Shown here: piece by piece, positions 1 through 12,236 of the stretch
Position numbering within the stretch: position 1 is the first letter of the stretch
Layout of the letters: each line of letters opens with the position of its first letter
From: Schoenoplectus triqueter
Lineage: Eukaryota > Streptophyta > Magnoliopsida > Poales > Cyperaceae
Reading direction: 5' to 3'
NCBI GenBank assembly: GCA_964058805.1
Contig: CAXKVV010000355.1
Span: forward strand, 1 to 41,323
DNA: 41,323 nucleotides
Notes under the pieces: generated by a model
The model's input: only the letters and a program-made list of their open reading frames with translations
What the model was told of the DNA's origin: nothing
Database searches by the model: none
Position numbers and translations under genes: made by a program

Positions 1-491
1 AATGCATTCTATATATTTTATTTGGCGATCCAGATCTCTACATGTTTCACAATCATAGCGCATTATAAATGGGCTAGTTCTAGAATGGATCAAATTTTAT
101 ATTACAAAAGAAAGAATAAGAATGAAATTAACGGTTGTGATTCATCTAAACACAATTAATATAAAAAAATATTTTCTGTATCAAAACCACTATATATGAT
201 CAAATTAAATGCGGTCTGATTTATGTATTACCGGGGGCGACCATTGAAATACTTTAATTGGTATAAATAAAATGGCGTTATGTCCGAAGCCGAGACTTTC
301 ATAAACGAACCACCTCTGACCGGTTGATATCGCACACACATTTAATCTAACAGTCCAATCCTACTCTGTGGCAATCAATTTAATTAGTTCTCAAGATCAC
401 ATTCATTATTTGATTGAGCTGCTTTTCGTCCTTTGATGATTCATCTCATCTCTTATATCGTTGCTTTACTTCTGAAGCCTGTGTACTTAGC

Positions 492-2507
492 ATGAGTGGT
501 CTAGGAAAAAGGAAAATACGTGCCCAACACATATTACTCTGGGTAAGAGTTTTATGCTCTGTTTTAGTTATGAGGTTAAATATGTCTCTAAAATTTTCCA
601 TTCTCTAGCGTGGTTAAATTATGAGTTTATAGTAAGAAAGTGATCAGACACCAAAGTTTTTCTTTGGATGGATATAATGCATATGAAAACGAAGTAGTGG
701 TTATTATCACCTGTTTCTTTTAAGAAACAAAAAGTCTTGATACGCCACCCCAGTATCAGTAGGGTTATAACTACTAAATATCATATTAACCAAAATACCA
801 ATTTGACATAGACTAGTGATCTCAGGGGCAGAGGCAGGCAGGAATTTTTTGTATGGGGTCAATACTTTGAGCCTTTATATAATTGTTACTTAATTGTATA
901 ATTTTTTAATGTATGGGGGTCAATGGTGTAAAAAAAATTGTAAATTTATGGGGGCCAATATTGAGCGAATTTCGTAATTTTTATCGAAATATAGTAAAAT
1001 TATGTATAAATTGTGATTTTTAAATAAAAATGGGAGTCAATTGACCCCCATTTTCTTCACTTACATCCACCCCTCACTGATCTCATACCAGCAATTACAA
1101 ATTTGCATAAAAGACTAACAAAACAAGTGGAACTTCTTTATCAGTTTTATTGTTTTTGGGCCCCCAAAAGGCAGTTCTTCTCGCTTGTCCCAGAAAAGAC
1201 CCTTTCTTGGCGATAAGTCGTTTCATTCAAGCTGTAACAAAAGAGAGAGATATCTAAAAATCACAACTACTTAGCTAGTAACTATGTTGCATTACGCCTA
1301 ATTTTACTCAGAAAGTAAATTCCTAGGGCTAGCAATATCTGTCCTACACCCATCATCTTCCTCTAATTGTACCAATGCTAATTCTTCCTCTACCTCTAAA
1401 ACCCTTACTGGTATAGCACTTGTATCAGGTGGTAATACTAAATGTTAGTTTGATTGTAACTTATCTCCCTTAATTTGACACCAATTTCTAGCTAATGATA
1501 TAATTGAATTGCCTAGACTTCTTACACTTTTACAATTCCCACCGGGAAAATTAACATATTTCTCTCATTCCATATTACCCACAGTACTGCTCCTTTCACT
1601 AATTCACATGTTTTTGCATCTTTAAGGGGAATACAAGCATCAATCATCCATAATTCTGAAATTGAAGTACTTTGGAAAGTAAAATTATTATAAATTGAAA
1701 TCCAGCACCAAGGAGTTTCAGCTATAGATCAAGAAGTGAATAAATGATCTACTGTCTCTATACCAGCACTGAATATGCATATGTTATCACCTTGCCATCC
1801 TTTTATTAGTAATTATCTTTGATTAGTATCCTATTTCTCTGATCTAACCAAAGAAATATTTTATTTCTCAATGGCCAAGGGGCATACCAGATAAATTCCA
1901 TATGGAATTCAAATTATGATGGTAAAAAGGAAAGGTATAAGTTATGATGGATGAATACCGCCTTCCCTAAAACAGATAACTTTCATATGGAAATCCATCC
2001 ATTTAATTTTGAGTTTCATACTTTCAATTCAGAAAATTAGTATCTTTTTAATTTTTCATATACAGAAAAGCTATTGGTGACATTTATTTCTTCCTTTTTT
2101 TCATGATTTCAGTACTGGCAGGGGACAAAAATTCTTCGGAAGTCAGATGGTCTTCCCAAATCAAGAAATGACAAGAATTCGCCTGTGCTGAAGGTGAGTT
2201 ATAGAACTGCACAAATATACTATTTTCATTGAAAAATGTACTAATAATTATAGGCCTAAGGTCAGGGTTCTGTACCAGACATATGCTTCATGTTAGGTTT
2301 TCTATATTCCAAAGTCAACTTTCTGGTTGGAGGAATGAAAAAGGGTCAAAAATAGAGTGAAAGAAAATGAAAGTTGGATGCACTTTTCTTAATTCTCCAT
2401 GCTATTTGATACAGATCAATGATGATACCTTTACATCCAAATTCTTCATCATATATGCCAAGAGTATTGAACCCAACCCTGATCTCCTTTGCACCACCAA
2501 GTACTGA
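492..2507 (+). CDS. possible small spliced gene, 74 residues, unrecognised
   Basis: Three segments join in phase 0: 492-542 (MSGLGKRKIRAQHILLW, donor TGG|GTAAGAG), 2113-2193 (starts YWQGTKILRKSDG, acceptor TTTCAG, donor AAG|GTGAGT) and 2415-2507 (INDDTFTSKFF..., acceptor GATACAG, TGA stop). The acceptors have good pyrimidine tracts, and a TATAAATA lies at about 262-270. The 1.57-kb first intron would contain a hAT MITE and a LINE fragment. I recognise no family. The antisense strand of exons 2 and 3 is also open, with a hydrophobic segment (minus, 2346-2672), so the strand is not settled. This may be a decayed gene or chance. Confidence 0.22.
823..1075. mobile_element. hAT-type MITE, 253 bp
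   Basis: The termini are CAGGGGCAGAGGCAGG on the left and, reversed, GAGGGGTGGATGTAAG on the right, the common plant hAT terminal inverted repeat style. It is flanked by 8-bp target duplications AGTGATCT (815-822) and ACTGATCT (1076-1083), differing at one base. The interior is AT-rich with no ORF, and repeats the phrase 'tgggggtcaat'. Confidence 0.75.
1310..1935 (-). pseudogene. L1-type LINE reverse transcriptase, 3'-end fragment
   Basis: The minus-strand translation, with stops, gives the zf-RVT tail of plant LINE ORF2. It contains WYAPWPLRNKIFLWLDQRNR, then WQGDNICIFSAGIETVDHLF (cf. the usual CxxC...ETxxHLFxxC), then GAVLWVIWNERNMLIFPGG (cf. WxIWxERNxRIF). Several stop codons and a frameshift show it is dead. 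No poly-A tail or target duplication was found. Confidence 0.7.
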
Positions 2508-2509
2508 GG

Positions 2510-4560
2510 CTTTTACGGGGACTGTGAATCCAATTCTGTCTGTACCAGTTAGAGATACAGACAGCACAATTAAAAGAAAAAAGAGTAAAAAACCCAAATT
2601 CAATGAGGAATCGCTGCTGCTACAGACTCGAGAAAGTGTGAGAAACTGAAATCTAATGAGGAATTTTACCATCTGTCTCCTCTGATTGGCTACCAGAAGG
2701 ATGGATTATCTTCTAACATATCAGCGAGGGAGGCAAATCAGCTGGCACGAAGGACGGTTTTTTACCCTTCTATGCTTTTTACCATATTAAAATCAAAAGT
2801 TATATAAAGTATGTGTAGGATGAGAACTTAGTTGGAATAATTGAACAGCAGAGTATATGGTGAAAACCGGATAAAAAGTATCAGGGGATAAATTCAACTG
2901 ATATATGTGATTTAAGTTTCTAATATCTGTGTTGGAGTTTAGAATTTTCATGGATGTAGGCTTGATATGATTTTCATTTGTAATGATCATTAGTTCCAAC
3001 TTCCAAATTTTAATATAGTAGAAGTTGATTTTGTTGGTTATTCTGTTTTCTTGTAAGAAAATTTAGCGTCCTCGTACAACTTATCTGTGAACCTCCTTTT
3101 ATCCATTATAACAGTAAATGTCTGCACAGAACAAGAATTTTGCAAACATTTCTGTGAACTCCCTAGTTCTTCAAATTTATAATTTCATGTTCTGTTTGAT
3201 AACTTTATATGAAAATTGATTGGAAGAGCATGTGGCACCGTTTTAGAAGAGCCATTCATTTTTTTTACAAGTTTGCTCATGGAAAATTGGTTTCCAATGT
3301 TTAGCTTATATTTTTTAAAGAAAGAAAATAGTTATAAATCCGTAACAAAAAATATAAAAGAATACACTAGTGACAGATTATGTATAAAATTTATTGAGAA
3401 CAATAATGTTATTTCAAAAATTTTAGTTTCAAATTATTTATAATTGTGAGAATAGTTGCTTATACTAATCGAACTAGTTATTTATAATTACTAGTTTATT
3501 GCTACTTTTAAATGACTTGTCATATATTATTTTCATATTTATAATTAGTCGATATTCTATTTAAATATATTTATGTAGTTATTAATGTATACCACAATGA
3601 CTATTTATAATAACATTTCAGCGTTATTTATAGTATTTATTTTTATCTATTTATAATTACAATTCAAAAGTAAAACAAATGTTAATGAATTAATTTTCTA
3701 ACGGACCCTTAAAAAGACACTAATCACAAAACTAGTTCAAAAATTATGTTAAAAAATATGAATTCCAATTTACGGGATTGAGAGTTTTGTTCCTATATAA
3801 ACTCCCCTTTTAAAAACTTGGCGACATATCTAAAATGATTCAAATTAATAAATTTCGAATACTCTTTTGTTTGACATTTCCCCTTAACACATTCTTATAC
3901 TAAAAATATGAGATCCAATCACCCAAATTACAAATTTACTATGGGAGAGGACAAGTGACCCAATCATCCAACAAGGAAAAGCAATCAACAATAAAATAAA
4001 GAAAATTAGAAGAGTGATGGAAACATGTACGATCCGTCAGAAAGAATGGTAACCATGAGAGACAAAAAAAATAAGAAAGAGAGCATACAGATGTTGTAAC
4101 TTTGAATTTAAATTGGAGTCTGTTATTGATACGAATGGACGTTTTAGCGCTTGAGTTTTATTTTACTAAAAAGGAAATAAATAAATAAATACGAATTAGT
4201 AGTCAAAAAAGGAAGGAGGTCGCTGGGGACAAAAATTGGGATAGAAATGTGGGGATTATGATATTTTCCCTATTTTTATATTGTGTGCATATAATAGTTA
4301 TTGATTCCTCCATATTTTTAGAATTTATTTTTTAGTATACTAATTAGTTCTGCATAAACCTGTTTATTTTATAAAAAATAAAAAATAATTCTGCAGAAAC
4401 TTTTTAATAAGCCAAAGAGATATTCTGAATTTTAATTATCAGATGGATATTCAAATAGTAACAAAGTAAGTTTGTATTTGTAAAACAATCAATCCCATAA
4501 AAAGAAAAAAAAATTCTCAATACGGAAATAAAGGTATGAAACAACTAATTATTCCATTAT
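2510..4560. other. AT-rich intergenic DNA, nothing recognised
   Basis: Past the candidate exon at 2415-2507, both strands carry only short chance ORFs. No element ends, RNA genes or conserved motifs were found. Confidence 0.5.
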
Positions 4561-4714
4561 CATTTATTTTCTTTTTGGCGTGAAATTGAGAGTTTTAACA
4601 CCATTTTGAACTAATATTACTTTTTAATTTAATTTGAAATTGAATTTTATGTAGTTGAATATGCATCAATGCCTTAATTAAATTGCCCCTGCAAGAAAAA
4701 CTCTTTGGCTTCGT

Positions 4715-4820
4715 CACGTGATTGGAATGCATTGCATTTGCCTTACTCATATCATATGTGAACTGAAACGTGATTCTATTCATACCTTTAAAATTTTACT
4801 GTTCGTGTAAAACTATAAAA
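4715..4820 (+). promoter_or_regulatory. promoter-like cluster: G-box and TATA box
   Basis: A G-box CACGTG lies at 4715-4720, directly followed by ATTGG (a reversed CCAAT). A strong TATA box, CTATAAAAGGG, lies at about 4813-4823. A 61-codon ORF follows but looks unremarkable. Spacing is right for a core promoter, but no transcript structure downstream is evident. Confidence 0.25.
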
Positions 4821-5064
4821 GGGCGTGATAGAAACAACTCAGAGCAACATGATTTCTCTCGCTCTTTATTATGCAAAAGCGTGGCTGTATTTCTCGCCGA
4901 ATATATGGAGTCATGAATTTGCACAAGCGCCAACAATGTCAAACATTATACTACTCGTGTGGTTACAAAATAGTACACCTTGGTGCCATGTTAGTGCAGT
5001 AGATCACTAGGTGCAGAATTAATTTCGTATGAAATGAAATAACACAACTTTTTCTCTGTTTGCA

Positions 5065-5067
<3 letters not shown>

Positions 5068-5103
<36 letters not shown>
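5068..5103. repeat. (CT)n microsatellite
   Basis: An uninterrupted CT dinucleotide run of about 36 bases in intergenic DNA. Confidence 0.95.
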
Positions 5104-5112
<9 letters not shown>

Positions 5113-6511
5113 TGATGTATCTTTGAGCTTAGAAGAACTATTTGTTTGTGGGACGCATGAAAGGTATCTTCGTTCTATCCTATTTGAAAGGTTGAGAAGT
5201 TGCCACACTTGAAATTTCTCCTCTATGATCTATCTCTTTGACTCTCCATCCACAAATTAGTGGTCACGTTTATTTAAATTTTACGCCATGATGTATTGTC
5301 AGTGAGTGGTCCAACAGCCGGGCCCATTAATGCCCAAACAAGAACTTCAGCAAATATCTTAAAGAAAAAGTTTAAAAGGCCTAGGTCAGACAAAATAGGA
5401 AAAAAGAGAGCATATCCCATGAGAAGGAATAAAATAGTGAATTTACAACACAGCAAACTGTTCTCATATTTATATAAACCAAATTCTACTTCTCGTAAAA
5501 TATTTTTCTTTTAATTTGCTCGGTTAGACAAAATTTGAGTATCAGCAAGAGAACTGACAACCCAACTATAAATTGGAACCGACTGGTACCGGTACCACAA
5601 GGCATCCTGACTGGTACCGGATCAATTACAATTCCCTTAATTGGCATGGGGTACAGCAATCATTAAAGAGCAATTATAGTTTCCATGTCGCTTTCCACCA
5701 ATGCGAATTTTTTTAAATTGAAGTGGTCCGTCTAACTAGTCGAATCTTAATCAAGGAAAGAACAGGCTGATAAACAATGATTAATGAAGAGTTTATTTTG
5801 TACTGTGGTTAAAGTACATCTATCTAGCTGTATCGTGCAGTTGAGTCTAGTATGATGAGTTTACTTATTCCATGCACATGCTTCCTGATTTTGAAATGTT
5901 TAAATTGATTAAAATATTTTGTTTGGTCAGAACTCAGAACTCAGAAGACTCAGAATAAAGCTGAACTCCTTTTATGTTTACTGTATAAATTTATTTTAGT
6001 GAAGTCCAACTTGTATTTTTATATATAGTATACATGGGTTTCCACTTCCTGAGAATTCAATTTCATATTCCAAAGTGGTTATTTGTTGAAAATAAGCAAT
6101 TATTGAGTTACGTCACATCTACAGACCAGCTTGTGGGTTGTGGCCTTGAATTATGATTGAAAGCATACACTTAACAAAACAAAACTGGAAACATGAATGC
6201 TATGAAAATGGCTGTAGAATAATAAAATAATGTTATTGTACCAAAAAAACATTTATGTTTGTTACCTCACATTACTATAGCAAGAACTCATACAACAAAC
6301 GAACATCAACCTTTCAATATAACAAAACAACTAAATCCCAGAACCCCATTATTCAAGAGCTTCCATATAAAAAGCATCACACAGGATAACAGAATACTAA
6401 TGAAACAAGAACAAAAATTATACTAAAGCTGTATTCTCTCCAATCTAATCCCAAGTACGGAATTCAGTTCAATTCAACACAAGTAAAATCAATTGGACGA
6501 ACTGCATGGAT
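5104..6511. other. Intergenic DNA and GME 3'-UTR
   Basis: Nothing coding is recognised. A small direct repeat of CTGGTACCGG occurs near 5583-5621. Bases just below 6511 must hold the GME 3'-UTR; its poly-A site could not be placed. Confidence 0.4.
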
Positions 6512-8901
6512 TTACTCCTTTCCATCAGCAGCACGAAGTGATCCAAGTTGAACTGGCGCTTGGGTCTGGACCACCTTCGACGAACCGTAAACTGACAAGT
6601 CGATTCCCGTAGACTTCTCCTTCTCCAGCTGCTCCTTGATCCAGAAGTAAGTGAATCTCAATCCATCCTGCAAAAAATATATTTATATATAACTCAGTAA
6701 AAGAGCAAAACGGAGTTTGTAAAATTTAAATATGCACTAGGATATCATGACACACTGCGAGATGTCTAAAAAATATGGAGATGTAATTTAAGGTTGCAGA
6801 CTGAGAAGCTTGCCAGTAGTAAGCTCTAAATGCTTGTGTTATCGTTTTTAAAAATAATTAGTATAATGATAAAAAGTCCTCACAATAAGAAAACTAAGAA
6901 AACAAACAAACAAAATAATATAAAACGAATGTGAAAATGACCAAAATTTACCTTGAGCTTCATGGTGGGTGCCCAACCAAGCTTCTCCTTGATGAGGGTA
7001 TTATCGGAATTACGCCCACGGACTCCCTCAGGGCCAGGAATGTGGTGGATCGGGAGGTTCTTGTTTTCGAAGCTAAGTACAATGCCAGCCATCTCATTCA
7101 TGCTCACCATTTCATCACTTCCAATGTTAACCGGCTCACAGAAATCAGACTTGGTCAACCTAATCACAGAATAGATGAAAAGAAAAGTTGGGCAAAGTTA
7201 CATGAGAAGGAATTCTCTTTTTGGTTGCTAAAAATTGAACTCGAGCTGAAATTAATTACAAATACAGACTTTGCGAGAGACATGCTAAATGTAAAATTAC
7301 ATGAGCAAAAAAATTATGTGAAAAAATGTTATTACCTCAAAACACCCTCAACGCACTCATCAATGAAAGTGAAGGAACGGGTCTGAAGACCATCTCCCCA
7401 CATTTCAAATTTGTCGGTTGAAGTAAGGGTCTTCCGGCAAAATGCAGCTGGAGCCTTCTCCCTTCCACCTATAATCCATATCAAAATTACAATGTTTATT
7501 ATAAAAAGAAACTTGTGATGCCAACTATGTAATCATTCCAATTAGTTAGGTAATAATGAATTTACCTTTCCATGTGCCGAATGGGCCGTAAATGTTATGG
7601 AAACGGCCAATACGGCATTCAATGCCAAAATCCTTATTGTAGTGCTTGCACAACTCCTCAGTTGCCAGTTTCTCCAAACCATATGCATCTTGAGGCTACA
7701 TATGCAACAAATAGGTTAGCCATATATGCTGAATTAAAATGTATTAAGTTGGTGTGAATTGTTCCATCTTTTTTTTTAAAAAAAAAAGCAAGAAGAGAAC
7801 ACTGAGGCATGGAAATAATAGGCACCTCAGCAGGCCAGGCATCTGATTCCTTCAAGCTGACATTAGTCTCCAATTGCTTAAACTCAGGGTAGATGCATGC
7901 ACTTGAGGCATAAAAAAACCTGCAAGAGATGTCATTAAAAAAATTAATCTGACCTATGTCTTATACTCAATTAATGTCAATGATAAACTAAAGAGTGAAA
8001 TGGAAAAACTTCACCTTGAAGAAACAGCTTTCTAAAATGCCTCGAGTACTTTCTAACAAAAATTGTAAGGATTAATGAAAACCAATTCCTTTATCTCATT
8101 AATACCCCATTGAGCTTGTCGGCGCTGATAATATTATTGTACATAATTACAGTAATTAGAGTTGATAACTCTATACCCCCTAATAGAATTCAAAAGGGAA
8201 TACTTTACCAACTGAGTTACCCAAAATACCCTTCCGGCTTGCGAATTCATAGGAGGGGCATTGCAGTAATTTTCAACAAATTCTACGGTTTAACGGATAT
8301 GCTAAATTCCAAGTTAGAACTGCCTATTCCTCTCGCCACAAGAACTACAGAGAAAATCATGCTTTCTTAAATGCCCAAAATGCAATTATTCCTATCCAAT
8401 CAAAAAATCATCCCAGGATGCCATAACCTAAATATTCTTTATAAAAAATGAAATGTATGACAGTGAATTTATTATCATGAATACAAACCTCTTAACACCG
8501 TTAATCCTGGCCGCCTCAAGCATGTTGAAGCTAATCATGGTGTTGTTATACATAATGACAGAGTGATTGGACTGGATAAAACCCATGCCACCCATGTCAG
8601 CCGCCATATTGAACACGTGGTCGACTCCAGTGGTGACCTTCAAGCAGTTGTCCATGACACGCAAATCGACCAAGTGGAATTCATGGCAGAACATGTCCTC
8701 AGTCATGTGCTCGTTCTTCTTCCAGTCGGAGGCAATGATATAGTGGCCCTCTGACTTCAATCTTCTGGCAATGTGGGACCCGATGAAGCCACCGGCACCA
8801 GTGATAGAGATGCGGAGCTTCTCTGTCGGCCAGTAAGGCTCCCTTTCCAGCTCAGCATAGGTGTACTCACCATAGATTGAATCATTTCCTGTGCTTCCCA
8901 T
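6512..8901 (-). CDS. GME: GDP-mannose 3,5-epimerase, complete, six coding exons
   Basis: Converts GDP-D-mannose to GDP-L-galactose (and GDP-L-gulose), a cytosolic step of plant ascorbate synthesis that also feeds L-galactose into cell-wall polysaccharides. Coding exons on the minus strand: 8901-8489, 7919-7826, 7695-7566, 7468-7336, 7159-6952, 6667-6512. All junctions are GT-AG and in phase, giving 1134 nt and 377 residues, the usual plant GME length. Seen: an extended-SDR Rossmann glycine motif (TGAGGFIGSH, about residues 34-43), the ASSACIYPEF stretch holding the catalytic Cys (about 146), YGLEK giving the Tyr-xxx-Lys pair (about 175-179), and the conserved tail SSKVVQTQAPVQLGSLRAADGKE-stop split here as SSKVVQTQ then APVQLGSLRAADGKE. 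The start is MGSTG: the ATG nine bases upstream lies across the 5'-UTR intron acceptor. One difference from the plant GMEs I remember is Cys in KSDFCEP where Arg is common. Intact and probably functional. Confidence 0.97.
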
Positions 8902-8904
8902 TTT

Positions 8905-9429
8905 CTGCATTGATTAAGAGAGAAATTAGGAAAAATAAACAGACGGCTCAAGTAGATGCGTGAAGAGAAGCGCAGAGAGGTGATTTACTATAATCCGAGC
9001 AAAATTCCAATAATTATGTAATTGTAAAGGATACAAAAATCAGAATATTCTACAACCAGCAATACTTCTAATAATTTCCGTATATAATTTCAACAGAAAC
9101 GATCTGAGCACAGGGAAAGGCAGAAAGGGCGGATAATAAACGAGGTTTAAGCAAAGAAGGAGAGGAAATTCACCAAAAATATCACAACAAATAAATGCTG
9201 TATATATTGAGAGAAATACAGAACAGAACCCAAATATTTCTACCATTATCAGTACCCTAATTCAGAATAAAATACCAACTACACTGAATAAGAAAAAGGT
9301 CGCGCCTTTTTGCTTCCATCGGAGAAATAACAATAACCCAGAACCAAAAATTATGGTTAAGACAAGAACAATAACTGAGATTAAAGATTGCAAATAATTT
9401 GGGAGAATTTACGAGATGAATCTTGATAC
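8905..9429 (-). other. GME: 5'-UTR intron of GME
   Basis: On the minus strand a donor ACAAG|GTATC lies at 9430/9429 and an acceptor TGCAG|AAAATGG at 8905/8904, three bases before the start codon. The 525-bp interval has no coding signal. The short leader exon runs from the inferred transcription start (near 9500) to 9430 and contains no obvious upstream ATG. Leader introns are common in highly expressed plant housekeeping genes and can raise expression. That role is inferred here. Confidence 0.75.
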
Positions 9430-9524
9430 CTTGTAGAACTTGATACTGAGTCAAAGAATCGTTAGGGGATAGAAAGTCAAGGAAGAGGGCCTGATGGGTG
9501 CGGGAGAAAGAGGCTCCTCACCTT

Positions 9525-9534
9525 CTTTATATAG
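9525..9534 (-). promoter_or_regulatory. TATA box of GME
   Basis: The minus strand reads CTATATAAAG here. A TATA box would place transcription start about 30 bases further on, near 9500, just ahead of the leader exon that joins to the GME coding exon. The site lies in a purine/pyrimidine-skewed stretch typical of plant core promoters. Confidence 0.65.
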
Positions 9535-9539
9535 AGTAG

Positions 9540-11089
9540 GTGAGAGAAAGTTCAATGGCTCTATTTATTTATTTTATTTTTTAATTTATGGCTGGAAATA
9601 CGATGGGTTCCTCAAATACAAAGGTAAATAAAAAGAAAATTTGAAACTCTCTAAGTTCCTCAATTTTCTTTTGAGAGAAGTTCCTCCATAATGTTATTTG
9701 TTAGAAGTGCTGAAAATGTATAAAGGATAAAGCAGATGATGAAAAAAGTTGAGACATCTAATATGTTTATTATTCTTTGTTTTATCGATTCAATTATCTT
9801 CTTTCTTTTTAAAAAAAATGTAAAGTCTTAGATGAAATTTGTTGAGAGCACTAATCATCAATTTAGGTAATTGAAAGAAGATGTATTATTTGATTGTTAC
9901 CATAAAAGATTTGGATAATTTTCATTTTTTTATATTATAGGTCGATATTAACTCTTACAGGTAATTACCATTGTTTATATTTATCCTGAAATTCAGTTTC
10001 CGAACCACTGAGTAATTACCATTTCAAAAAATATATAATAAGTTAATTATATTAGTGGTAACAAGGATAACTTTTCTTTTTCTAACATCAAGTTATTTTT
10101 TTCTTGCAGATTTGATGATTTTTTACTAATCGAAACTTGTTTTTTTTTGTTGATATGGACATATTTTTTTGCTGAAGTAAAAGTGACGTCATTTTAAAAT
10201 ATATACTTGATGGAAAGTATATTAGAATGACCTTATTAAACAAAATCAAAATATGAAATGATTTCTGCGGGATACCTTAAAACTCGATGGTCAATTTCTT
10301 ATAAAACTATTTTTTGCGGGTTTGGTTGATATAATAAAAAAAATAAAATAAAACCACGACATAAAGGTACTCTCAACAGAATTGCCCATTGATGAAATTT
10401 AAAACAAAATTTAATTAGACGATAACTTGTATAAAGAGTCATCATGCATGGATTTATAAGGACTAAGGAGACTTTAAATGTGTCAAAAATTTAGCCCTCA
10501 TATTACTTTCAAGCATGTAAATAATGCCATTTCTATTTAATTTTGTAGGAATTATTAACTCAGAAATGAGTTCCAAAATTTCTCTCCTTCTGACACGCTA
10601 GATTTATTATGTCAATTAAAGAGAATTCTAAATATAGTTTTTCTTGTAGACTTGATAACAAGTCAATAATGATATAGATACTGCCTGATATTCTCTTTTG
10701 GAAGTAAGTAGATAAATGATTATTTAAATATTTTTAAATAAAGAAAAGTATCCCATAAAAATAATATTAATTTTGCATGACATTTTTTAGTAGGATGATT
10801 TTTTTAGAAAGCAACTCAAGTTTTTAACTCACGAGCTTAGATCTCGCGTGAAATTTTATTTTAATGTTTGAAATTTTTTTTTTAACAACAAGCATTTAAA
10901 ATTTCTTTTTAATATATATACGTGAGAATTGTGGTGGAACGTTCCTCGAATCCTCGAAAAATCACCAACAATGTAATTTAACATATATAGCTTGCTGCGT
11001 TGCTGGTTTTCGCCGTATTTAATGGCATTGACCTAAAATTATAGTTGTAGTTCCCTATGCAGGCTCACAATTAGTTATTCAATAAAGGT
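9540..11089. other. AT-rich intergenic DNA upstream of GME
   Basis: No ORF, element boundary or conserved motif is recognised. The first few hundred bases upstream of 9540 probably contain GME promoter elements. Confidence 0.4.
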
Positions 11090-11332
11090 CAAGATGGTAA
11101 AAATCAGATTAATTCGATAAATATGTGCGATCCATCGGATCTGAATTTAATCTAATATGATTTTTTTTTAAAATAGTCAAATTGATCTAAATATGATTTA
11201 ATTCGACTCGACTTGAGATCAAATGATCAACGGTTCAATTAAAATCGATTTAAACTCTGAAAAAAATTAATAAATAAATTGATCTGACTCGATCCAATGC
11301 TGATCCAACCCGCCCAGCCCGATTGGCACCAG
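11090..11332. mobile_element. probable Ac-like hAT MITE with word array
   Basis: Left end CAAGATGGTAAAAATC. The right end, reversed, is CTGGTGCCAATCGGG, close to the right end of the better supported element at 28263-28542. The interior repeats words such as GATCTGA, GATTTAATTC and GACTCGA. No clear 8-bp target duplication (ATAAAGGT against AAACAAAT), so the limits are tentative. Confidence 0.4.
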
Positions 11333-11599
11333 AAACAAATAAAATAATAGAAGTCAGTCCTTTTCAACTTAAATACCAATGAGAAAATCATATGCAATTT
11401 CTCGTTTTTTCCAGTCAATATAATAATTTTCTTCAGTAGTTATCCAACCATTATTTTACGATGTATTTAACAAATATTTATAATGAAGAAGTATTAGAAA
11501 GAGTAAAAGTTATCAAACGAAATTGACAAATATATATCAGCTCAGGCATTTTAGGTTTATGCAGACACATGCAATTATATATAGGACCAACTACGTACG

Positions 11600-11960
11600 A
11601 AGTGTTATATGTACAGTAATTGCGTTTTCATATACTTATTTTTGTAGCCCCGTTCTTTCATTTTCTTAGGCTCCCAAGTCCCAACCGGAAGCACATCTTC
11701 ATTTAGCCGTTTTGTTGACTCATTGCATCTATGGCCGCGATGTACGTTGCCATAGGAGACCTCAGTGCACAATTTTGACCACCGCACAGTCGCACTCAAA
11801 TCTCTCCTAGTCCTAAGTTCTAAGCTTATTTTCGGTGGGTCCCGCTGGCAGTCTCACGACATTGTCGGTTCCACGACTCAAGCGTGGAGCTCGGATTCCC
11901 AGATCCAATATTTTGGGATCGAATTACTGCGCCATGAAAGCGCCTCTTTCTAACTATAAC
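11600..11960. other. moderately GC-rich unassigned segment
   Basis: It stands out from its AT-rich surroundings. Short open frames exist on both strands, including a 64-codon minus-strand frame from 11799 containing NVHRGHRCNESTKRLNED. I recognise no family. It could be a gene fragment or part of an unrecognised repeat. Confidence 0.3.
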
Positions 11961-11966
11961 ACTTGC

Positions 11967-12184
11967 ACCGTCCGGGGCGGATTTAGGAGGACCGAATCAG
12001 CACCGTCCGGGGCGGATTTAAGAGGACCGAGATTCGGTCCTCCAATTCTACTGAGAATTTAAATTTATCATATATTTTTATTCTGTATAATATATTGACT
12101 CTTTTTAATTTATTAATTTTAATATTTTAGTGATGTATATCCGTATCTCGGTCACTCTATATAAAAATTCTGGCTCCACCCCTG
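11967..12184. mobile_element. hAT-type MITE with duplicated left end
   Basis: The left end CCGGGGCGGATTTA appears twice in tandem with its flank (units starting near 11967 and 12000, each GCACCGTCCGGGGCGGATTT then A.GAGGACCGA). The right end reads GGCTCCACCCCTG. This is the same terminal style as the MITE at 823-1075. Flanks AGCACCGT and TGCACTGC agree at five of eight bases, consistent with an old target duplication. Confidence 0.5.
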
Positions 12185-12236
12185 TGCACTGCTATGGTCT
12201 TCTTTGACATGAAATGATGGAGACTACTAATTCAAA

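Noticed and set aside
492..542. Resemblance of IRAQHILL to parvulin-type prolyl isomerases (xRAxHILxK)
   Set aside because: Similarity stops after eight residues. The rest of the predicted protein shows no parvulin motifs.
2346..2672. 108-codon minus-strand ORF with a signal-anchor-like segment
   Set aside because: It overlaps plus-strand exon candidates with better splice signals and has no recognised family. It is kept only as an alternative.
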